Shown: piece by piece, positions 6,331 to 11,204 of the stretch
How positions within the stretch are numbered: position 1 is the stretch's first letter
Layout of the letters: the number at the start of each line of letters is the position of its first letter
Source: Novosphingobium sp.
GTDB lineage: Bacteria; Pseudomonadota; Alphaproteobacteria; Sphingomonadales; Sphingomonadaceae
Direction: 5' to 3'
DNA length: 11,204 nt
Assembly: GCA_027490345.1 (NCBI GenBank)
Contig: JAIXYF010000407.1
Coordinates: forward strand, 1-11,204
Position numbers and translations under genes: made by a program
Notes under the pieces: model-generated
The model's database searches: none
What the model saw: only the letters and a program-made list of their open reading frames with translations
What the model was told of the DNA's origin: nothing

Positions 6331-7077
6331 ATGGTTGCAACGCCCGCATGGCCGCCCCGCTCGGCCCCCCGCCTGTTCGTGCCCGGCCCGCTGACAGAAG
6401 GCGCAGCCGTGCCGCTGGAAGGCGGGCAGGCGCACTATCTGGGCAAAGTGATGCGTGTGGGCGCAGGCGATGCAGTGGTGCTGTGCGACGACCAGACCGG
6501 CGAATGGCTGGCCGAAGTGACCGCGGCGGGCAAGCGCGACGTGATGCTGACCGCAGTGCGGCGGCTGCGGACGCGGGAGGCCGTGCCCGATTTCTGGCTC
6601 TGCCCGGCGCTAATCAAGAAGGACCGTTTCGATCTGGTGCTCGAAAAGGCGACGGAGCTTGGCGTGGGCGCAGTCCGCCCGGTGCTGACCCGGCGCTGCG
6701 TGGCCGACAAGCTCAATCCCGAGCGGGCGCGCGCCATCGTGACCGAAGCGGCCGAGCAATGCGCGCGCACGGCGCTTCCGGTGCTGGCCGAACCGGTGAA
6801 GCTTGATGCGCTGCTGCGCGACTGGCCGGAAGAGCGGCGGCTGTTCTTCGCCGACGAGGCGGGCGGCGCGCCCGCCGCCGCCGCGTTTGCCGCGCACGCC
6901 GGGCCTGCTGCGCTGCTGATCGGCCCGGAAGGCGGGTTCGACGAGGCCGAGCGCGCGCTGATCCGGGCGCACTCCGCGGCGCAGGCGATCACGCTTGGCC
7001 CCCGCATCCTGCGCGCCGAGACTGCCGCGATAGCCGCCGCCGCGCTATGGATGGGCACGCGGGGCGATTGGGGCTGA
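6331..7077 (+). CDS. rsmE: 16S rRNA (uracil(1498)-N3)-methyltransferase RsmE
   Basis: The 248-residue product is a SPOUT-class SAM-dependent methyltransferase that modifies U1498 of 16S rRNA near the decoding centre. It has the N-terminal PUA-like domain (RLFVPGPL...QAHYLGKVMRVGAGD, residues 14-47) and KATELGVGAVRPV (106-118). AEQCARTALPVL (141-152) follows, and then the SPOUT knot LIGPEGGFDEAE (196-207) and LGPRILRAETAA (222-233). Length is normal. AGGGG 7 bases before the ATG supports the start. It is divergent from ubiA and runs in the same direction as the glutamate-cysteine ligase gene, 72 bases ahead. Confidence 0.96.
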   Translation: MVATPAWPPRSAPRLFVPGPLTEGAAVPLEGGQAHYLGKVMRVGAGDAVVLCDDQTGEWLAEVTAAGKRDVMLTAVRRLRTREAVPDFWLCPALIKKDRFDLVLEKATELGVGAVRPVLTRRCVADKLNPERARAIVTEAAEQCARTALPVLAEPVKLDALLRDWPEERRLFFADEAGGAPAAAAFAAHAGPAALLIGPEGGFDEAERALIRAHSAAQAITLGPRILRAETAAIAAAALWMGTRGDWG

Positions 7078-7149
7078 CATGGTTCACGGCATGGACCTAT
7101 TCCCGTTTTCGGCTAGCGCAGCGACGCCCGCCGCACTAACGATTCTGGC

Positions 7150-8535
7150 ATGAGCACCAGACAAGTTTCGAATCGCAACGATCCCGTCATCGAAAGCCGC
7201 GACCAGCTGATCGAGCCGATGGCGAAGGGCGAAAAGCCGCGTGAGGCGTGGCGCATCGGCACAGAGCACGAAAAGTTCGTCTACCGGACGAAGGACCGCG
7301 CCGCGCCATCCTATGCCGAGCCAGGCGGCATCCGCGATTTGCTGCTGGCGCTGCGAGAATATGGCTGGACCACGATTCTGGAAGACAGCGACACTGGCCC
7401 CAATGTGATCGCGATGGGCGGACCAGATGGCGCGGTGAGCCTGGAGCCTGCTGGCCAGCTGGAACTTTCTGGCGCGCCGCTGGAAAACCTGCACGAAACC
7501 TGTGCTGAAACCGGCCGTCATCTCGCGCAAGTCAAGACCATCGGCGACAAGCTGGGCCTTGCCTATCTCGGCATGGGTTTGTGGCCGGACAAGACGCGCG
7601 AAGAGCTGCCGATCCTGCCCAAGGGGCGGTATGACATCATGCTGCGCCACATGCCGCGCGTCGGCACGATGGGCCTCGACATGATGCTGCGCACTTGCAC
7701 CATCCAGACCAACCTCGATTATGCGAGCGAGGCGGATATGGTGAAGAAGTTCCGGGTCAGCCTCGCGCTCCAACCGCTCGCCACCGCGCTGTTTGCCAAT
7801 TCGCCGTTTCTGGAAGGCAAGCCCAACGGGTTTCTGTCCTACCGCAGCCACATCTGGACCGATACCGACCCGGCGCGTACCGGCATGCTCTCGTTCGTGT
7901 TCGACGAAGGCTTCGGCTATGAACGCTATGTCGACTACATGCTCGACGTGCCGATGTACTTCGTGTTCCGAAATGGCCGCTACATCGATGCATCGGGTCA
8001 ATCGTTCCGCGATTTTCTGGAAGGCAAGCTCCCCGCGCTACCGGGTGAAAAGCCGACCCGCTCTGACTGGATCGACCACCTTTCCACCGCGTTTCCCGAA
8101 GTGCGGCTCAAGAGCTTTCTGGAAATGCGCGGCGCCGATGGTGGGCCGTGGAGCCGGATCTGCGCGCTGCCTGCGCTGTGGGTGGGCCTGCTCTATGATC
8201 AGACCGCGCTGGATGCCGCGTGGGATCTGGTGAAGGGCTGGGACATGGACGGACGCGAAGCCTTGCGCGCCGGGGTGCCGAAGCTGGGGCTTGATGCGCC
8301 GCTGCCGGATGGTGGCAAGCTGCGCGATATCGCCGCCGAAGTGCTGTCCATCGCGCGCGGCGGGCTTGCGGCGCGGGCGCGTCTTAACGGCGCGGGCGAC
8401 AACGAAACGGGATATCTCCAGCCGCTCGATGAAATCGTGAACACGGGCAAGACCCCGGCGGAGCGCCTGCTGGAGCTTTATCACGGGCCATGGGGCGGCA
8501 AGGTCGATCCGATCTATGAGGCCAAGTCGTTCTGA
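7150..8535 (+). CDS. gshA: Glutamate-cysteine ligase, plant/alphaproteobacterial type
   Basis: The 461-residue product catalyses the ATP-dependent joining of glutamate and cysteine, the first step of glutathione synthesis in the cytoplasm. It belongs to the GCS2 class found in plants and alphaproteobacteria, not the E. coli GshA class. Landmarks are WRIGTEHEKF (34-43), SLEPAGQLELSGAP (97-110), RTCTIQTNLDY (181-191), SYRSHIWTDTDPARTG (230-245) and FLEMRGADGGPWSRICALPALW (323-344). Three cysteines are visible (118, 183, 338). The ATG at 7150 gives the family N-terminus, although no strong ribosome binding site precedes it. The gene is preceded by rsmE and followed 30 bases later by two small ABM genes, with which it may share a transcript. 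Confidence 0.95.
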   Translation: MSTRQVSNRNDPVIESRDQLIEPMAKGEKPREAWRIGTEHEKFVYRTKDRAAPSYAEPGGIRDLLLALREYGWTTILEDSDTGPNVIAMGGPDGAVSLEPAGQLELSGAPLENLHETCAETGRHLAQVKTIGDKLGLAYLGMGLWPDKTREELPILPKGRYDIMLRHMPRVGTMGLDMMLRTCTIQTNLDYASEADMVKKFRVSLALQPLATALFANSPFLEGKPNGFLSYRSHIWTDTDPARTGMLSFVFDEGFGYERYVDYMLDVPMYFVFRNGRYIDASGQSFRDFLEGKLPALPGEKPTRSDWIDHLSTAFPEVRLKSFLEMRGADGGPWSRICALPALWVGLLYDQTALDAAWDLVKGWDMDGREALRAGVPKLGLDAPLPDGGKLRDIAAEVLSIARGGLAARARLNGAGDNETGYLQPLDEIVNTGKTPAERLLELYHGPWGGKVDPIYEAKSF

Positions 8536-8553
8536 GTTCTCAATAATCATAGC

Positions 8554-8560
8554 GGGAGAG
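8554..8560 (+). promoter_or_regulatory. Ribosome binding site of the first ABM gene
   Basis: GGGAGAG lies 5 bases before the ATG at 8566. It is a good site, in contrast to the second ABM gene, which has none of its own and is probably translated by coupling. Confidence 0.6.
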
Positions 8561-8565
8561 AGACC

Positions 8566-8865
8566 ATGATCATCGTGATGGGCAAGCTGCGCATGGATGC
8601 CGCAGCGATCGACGCCGCCCTGCCGGCCGCGCAAAAGGTCGTCGCCGCGACGCAGCTGGAAGACGGCTGCCTCCAGTACGACTATTCGCGCGATATCACC
8701 GATCCGGAAATCTTCCACATCACCGAACGCTGGACGAGCCGCGAGGCGCTGGGCGCGCACCTGGGGACGCCGCACGTGGCGGAATGGATCGCAATCCTAG
8801 GCGGCATCACCATGAAGGAGCGCCACATCAAGCTCTACGACACCGATGAAGGCGAAGACCTGTAA
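8566..8865 (+). CDS. Antibiotic biosynthesis monooxygenase (ABM) family protein, copy 1
   Basis: The 99-residue product has the ABM ferredoxin-like pattern: a first strand IIVMGKLRM, a helix, EDGCLQYDY (32-40), FHITERW (50-56) and a histidine pair in AHLGTPHVAEW (64-74). It closes with a strand ending KLYDTDEGE. ABM proteins are small, usually dimeric, cofactor-independent oxygenases or related enzymes such as YgiN and ActVA-Orf6. Many have no known substrate and despite the name need not relate to antibiotics. It starts 30 bases after gshA with a good ribosome binding site. It is about half identical (51 of 99 positions counted by eye, no gaps) to the next gene, so the two are a tandem duplication. 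A role in quinone or redox metabolism is inference from family and neighbours. Confidence 0.88.
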   Translation: MIIVMGKLRMDAAAIDAALPAAQKVVAATQLEDGCLQYDYSRDITDPEIFHITERWTSREALGAHLGTPHVAEWIAILGGITMKERHIKLYDTDEGEDL

Positions 8866-8869
8866 GCCG

Positions 8870-9169
8870 ATGATCGTGGTGATGGGCACGTTCCGGGTCG
8901 GGCCGGAGCATATTGCGGCCCTGCTGCCGCTGGCGCGCAAAGTGGCAGAAGCCACGCGTGCCGAGCAGGGCTGCATCCAATATGGCTATGCGCAGGATAT
9001 CGATGATCCCGCGCTGTTTCATGTGGCCGAACGCTGGACGGACCGGGCGGCGCTCATGGCGCATGCGAAGTCTGCGCATATGGCGGAATGGGTTGCCGCG
9101 CGGGCCGGGCTCGGCTTTCATGACCGCGTGATCCGGCTTTACGAGACGGACGAAGGCGAGGCGATCTAG
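8870..9169 (+). CDS. Antibiotic biosynthesis monooxygenase (ABM) family protein, copy 2
   Basis: This is another 99-residue ABM protein, aligning without gaps to copy 1: EQGCIQYGY (32-40), FHVAERW (50-56), H65 and H70 and the ending LYETDEGE all correspond. The ATG at 8870, 4 bases after the stop of copy 1, gives exactly the same N-terminus (MIVVMG against MIIVMG). The in-frame ATG at 8846 inside copy 1 would add eight unrelated residues and is less likely. There is no good ribosome binding site, so translation is probably coupled to copy 1. Divergence to about half identity points to an old duplication with possible specialisation or a heterodimer. It ends 6 bases before the stop of the convergent membrane protein gene. 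Confidence 0.88.
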   Translation: MIVVMGTFRVGPEHIAALLPLARKVAEATRAEQGCIQYGYAQDIDDPALFHVAERWTDRAALMAHAKSAHMAEWVAARAGLGFHDRVIRLYETDEGEAI

Positions 9170-9175
9170 CCCGCG

Positions 9176-10534
9176 CTACTCCGCCGGATGGACCGGGCCG
9201 ATAATCGGCGGCTCGGTGCGCGGGCGGCCGCGCGAGAGCATCCGCCCGATACGATTAAGCGTGCCGGTAATCAGCCCATGCTCGGCCATCCAGGCGTGGT
9301 ATTCGCGGTACTTGGCGTCTTCAGCGAGCAAATGCGCTTCCTCGGTCCTCGCGCGCCAGTAATAGACCGCGCTCACCAGGCCGAGGACCACGGTGTTGCG
9401 CACGGCATCGACCATGGAATGCGTGGTCGTCAGCCAGGGCAACGTTGAAATCCACCAGAATGCGTTCTTGGAAAGATAGGCCGGGTGCCGGGTGAAGGCA
9501 TAAGGCCCGTTGGTCAGCACGCCGCGATACGTGAGGTTGGAAAAGCGCAGGCCGAACGCCACCGTCGCCCAGGCATAAACGCCTGTGAGCAGCACCATCG
9601 CCGCGACCCAGATCCATTCCAGCACCGGCATGCCCTGCAGCCAGTACGTCCATTCCGCGCCGTTCGTGCGGTAATCGAGCACGCCGCCGCTGCCCATCAG
9701 GATGAAGGGCGGATAGCAGATCAGCGCGGCCACCCAGCCGCCGAGGAACGGATTGGCGCTGCGGATCTGTGCATCGAGCGGCTTCATCGTGAGGAGGTAG
9801 CCGACCATCGCGATCTGCACATCGACCAGAAACATCGTTTCGATCAGCGCGTTGCCAAGCTGCAGCGGATTGCCGAGCACCGCGCCATAATCCAGCGCGA
9901 CGATATTGCTGAAACCGCCGGGAATAATCGAGAACATGAAAGCGCAGAAAAAGCCCTTCACCGCCCACGCGCGCAAGTGGTTTGCCACTTCGGCGCGGTC
10001 ATAGGTCTCGCGCCCCACCAGCATCGCGCCGAAATGCCATGAGGCATCGCGCGGATGGACCAGCACCCGATCGAGCCACAGCACATAAGGGATCGCCGCG
10101 ATGAACAGCAGCGGAGCGAGGCCGGTGATGACGTCCATCGCGAACATGTATTGCCCGCGCCAATACCAGCGGCACAGGCAATAGACGAAACCGATCAGCG
10201 ACCATGTCGCCCACAGGCCCGCCACTTTGGTGATCGAAATGTCGATCACATCGCGGACCTTGCGCGGATTGGCCCAATCGATTCCGGTGGAGGCGCGCAA
10301 ATGCACTTTATCGACCAGCAGCGACCAGGCAACCATCGGCAGGCCGGAAAAGACCATCGCGGTCAGCGCTGCACTGGGGCCAACGAGCGGAGCGTGCGGC
10401 CCCGGCAGGGCCAGCAGATCAGCAATCCCGGCCCAATTGCGGCAGACGATGACCCACAGCGCAAGGCCGGCCAGCCCGGAAAGGCCGACGCCGGCCGAAA
10501 CATCGCTGGGAGGCCTGGAGGCGGGAGCAGTCAT
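9176..10534 (-). CDS. Polytopic membrane protein with C-terminal isoprenylcysteine/phospholipid methyltransferase-like domain
   Basis: The 452-residue product is strongly hydrophobic, with roughly eight to ten membrane segments from about residue 15 to 393. The C-terminal part has LTNGPYAFTRHPAYLSKN (340-357) and RARTEEAHLLAEDAKYREY (394-412). This is the GPY-x-RHP-x-Y ... R-x-x-x-E-E ... Y pattern of membrane SAM-dependent methyltransferases (ICMT, PEMT, NnrU-like). The first 300 residues are much longer than needed for a minimal ICMT domain and I do not recognise them. Substrate is unknown; prenylated proteins are not expected, so a lipid or small hydrophobic thiol or acid is more likely. 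The ATG at 10532-10534 has no clear ribosome binding site and is preceded by an inverted repeat. The gene follows bamB by 76 bases in the same direction and could be co-transcribed. Confidence 0.8.
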   Translation of the reverse strand: MTAPASRPPSDVSAGVGLSGLAGLALWVIVCRNWAGIADLLALPGPHAPLVGPSAALTAMVFSGLPMVAWSLLVDKVHLRASTGIDWANPRKVRDVIDISITKVAGLWATWSLIGFVYCLCRWYWRGQYMFAMDVITGLAPLLFIAAIPYVLWLDRVLVHPRDASWHFGAMLVGRETYDRAEVANHLRAWAVKGFFCAFMFSIIPGGFSNIVALDYGAVLGNPLQLGNALIETMFLVDVQIAMVGYLLTMKPLDAQIRSANPFLGGWVAALICYPPFILMGSGGVLDYRTNGAEWTYWLQGMPVLEWIWVAAMVLLTGVYAWATVAFGLRFSNLTYRGVLTNGPYAFTRHPAYLSKNAFWWISTLPWLTTTHSMVDAVRNTVVLGLVSAVYYWRARTEEAHLLAEDAKYREYHAWMAEHGLITGTLNRIGRMLSRGRPRTEPPIIGPVHPAE

Positions 10535-10555
10535 GTCCGCAGCGATACCGCGGAC
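10535..10555. repeat. Inverted repeat immediately upstream of the membrane methyltransferase-like gene
   Basis: GTCCGC (10535-10540) and GCGGAC (10550-10555) form a 6-bp GC-rich stem with a 9-base loop that abuts the start codon on the minus strand. In mRNA it would cover the place where a ribosome binding site should be. It could be a protein site, a translational control hairpin or chance in GC-rich DNA. Confidence 0.3.
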
Positions 10556-10610
10556 CTGTGAGAAAATCGTTTATGCCCCGCCAGAGATGCCGTTCATGCG
10601 GAAACGCGCC

Positions 10611-11204
10611 TCAGCGGAAGGCGGTGATATGGCCGCTGTCATCCAGCACATAGAGCGTGCCCCCGGCCACGACCGGCGCCAGCGTGATTGGCGCGCCGAG
10701 CTTGGCCTTGCGCTTGAACGTTCCATCGGTGACCGTGGCAGCAAAGACTTCGCCCTCAGAATTGGCCAGCCACAAGTGATTGCCGGCCAGCACCGGTCCG
10801 GTGAAGAAGATCGGTCCCTTCTTCTTCTTCACGTTGCGATAGGCTTTCAGCTGCGCGATCCACCGCACCTTCCCGGTGGCCTTGGCGATGCACAGCAGCT
10901 TATCCTCGTCGGTCAGCGTGAAGATCCAGTCCCCCGCCACCGCCGGGGTGGAAATGCCCGCCAGATTGAGCTCCCACACGCGCTGGCCCGTGACCAGTTC
11001 ATAAGCGGCCATGCGCCCGCCCTGGCCCAGCGCATAGACACGGCCGAACTCGATGATCGGATCGGCATCGATATCGGTCAGTGTCGAAACCGATGTCGCG
11101 ATGCTGGTGCGCGCCAAGGCATCGGACCACAGCTGGCGGCCATTTTCATAGCGATAGGCCACAAGTTCGCCCGAGCTGTAGCCTGCCACGATGGTGCCCT
11201 GCCC
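10611..11204 (-). CDS. bamB: Outer-membrane assembly factor BamB, C-terminal part (5' end outside window)
   Basis: The frame is open to the right edge and gives the last 197 residues. It consists of repeated beta-propeller blades of the PQQ-like type: GRVYALGQGGRMAAYELVTGQRVWEL, then DKLLCIAKATGKVRWIAQL, then a GPVLAGNHLWLANSEGEVFAAT blade and a closing TLYVLDDSGHITAFR blade. The stretch SSGELVAYRYENGRQLW and the ending are typical of alphaproteobacterial BamB, the lipoprotein of the BAM complex that helps insert beta-barrel proteins into the outer membrane. The signal peptide and lipobox would be outside the window. An internal GTG at 11187-11189 is not the true start because coding continues upstream (GQGTI precedes it). 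der (engA), often next to bamB, is not directly downstream here. Confidence 0.9.
   Translation of the reverse strand, partial: GQGTIVAGYSSGELVAYRYENGRQLWSDALARTSIATSVSTLTDIDADPIIEFGRVYALGQGGRMAAYELVTGQRVWELNLAGISTPAVAGDWIFTLTDEDKLLCIAKATGKVRWIAQLKAYRNVKKKKGPIFFTGPVLAGNHLWLANSEGEVFAATVTDGTFKRKAKLGAPITLAPVVAGGTLYVLDDSGHITAFR

Noticed and set aside
5495..6394. 299-codon plus-strand frame opposite ubiA
   Set aside because: Arg/Pro/Gln-rich, no domain, and it lies across the complete UbiA frame with both catalytic motifs.
7084..8001. 305-codon minus-strand frame opposite gshA
   Set aside because: It overlaps an intact glutamate-cysteine ligase with all family motifs; its own translation has no recognisable signature.
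8846..8869. Upstream start for the second ABM gene
   Set aside because: It would add eight residues that have no counterpart in the gap-free paralogue; the ATG at 8870 gives a matching N-terminus and equal length.
11187..11189. GTG as start of the BamB-like gene
   Set aside because: The frame continues upstream to the window edge with family-like residues (GQGTI), so the true start is outside the window.

Overview
The window is GC-rich (around 70% in most genes) and reads as a chromosomal piece of an alphaproteobacterium, most likely of the order Sphingomonadales (Novosphingobium/Sphingomonas-like). This rests on the protein types: an alphaproteobacterial SMC with a short hinge, a plant/alphaproteobacterial-type glutamate-cysteine ligase, an alphaproteobacterial-style BamB ending and BrnT/BrnA. 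No database search was possible, so the genus is inference.

Layout. 1-270 is the 3' end of a DsbA-like thioredoxin-fold gene. 330-3803 is smc, the chromosome condensin ATPase. 3804-3919, the longest non-coding stretch, is AT-richer; it holds a possible operator and a hairpin that looks like a minus-strand terminator. 3920-4445 is a brnT-brnA toxin-antitoxin pair. 4442-4900 (minus) is soxR, sharing its stop-codon bases with brnA. 4923-4953 is a well-formed SoxR box inside a promoter with a 19-bp spacer, facing a VOC/glyoxalase-fold gene at 4992-5372. 5363-6295 (minus) is ubiA. 6331-7077 is rsmE and 7150-8535 is the glutamate-cysteine ligase gene. 8566-9169 holds two tandem, equal-length antibiotic-biosynthesis-monooxygenase (ABM) paralogues. 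9176-10534 (minus) is a polytopic membrane protein with a C-terminal isoprenylcysteine/phospholipid-methyltransferase-like signature. 10611-11204 (minus) is the 3' part of bamB, cut by the window edge. No gap exceeds 300 bases, and I see no tRNA, rRNA, CRISPR array or insertion sequence.

How it fits together. Much of the window is housekeeping: chromosome segregation, ubiquinone, rRNA modification, glutathione and outer-membrane assembly. The regulated accessory part is the soxR-VOC pair. The intergenic sequence predicts that oxidised SoxR switches on the VOC gene in response to redox-active compounds. The brnTA pair has lower GC and is probably an insertion between smc and soxR. Genes are packed tightly, and several tail-to-tail pairs overlap or nearly touch.

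The most interesting testable points are the SoxR-driven VOC gene, the possible antisense read-through from soxR across brnTA, the tandem ABM genes behind the glutathione gene, and the large methyltransferase-like membrane protein after bamB. I do not see clear evidence of an entirely new multi-gene system.
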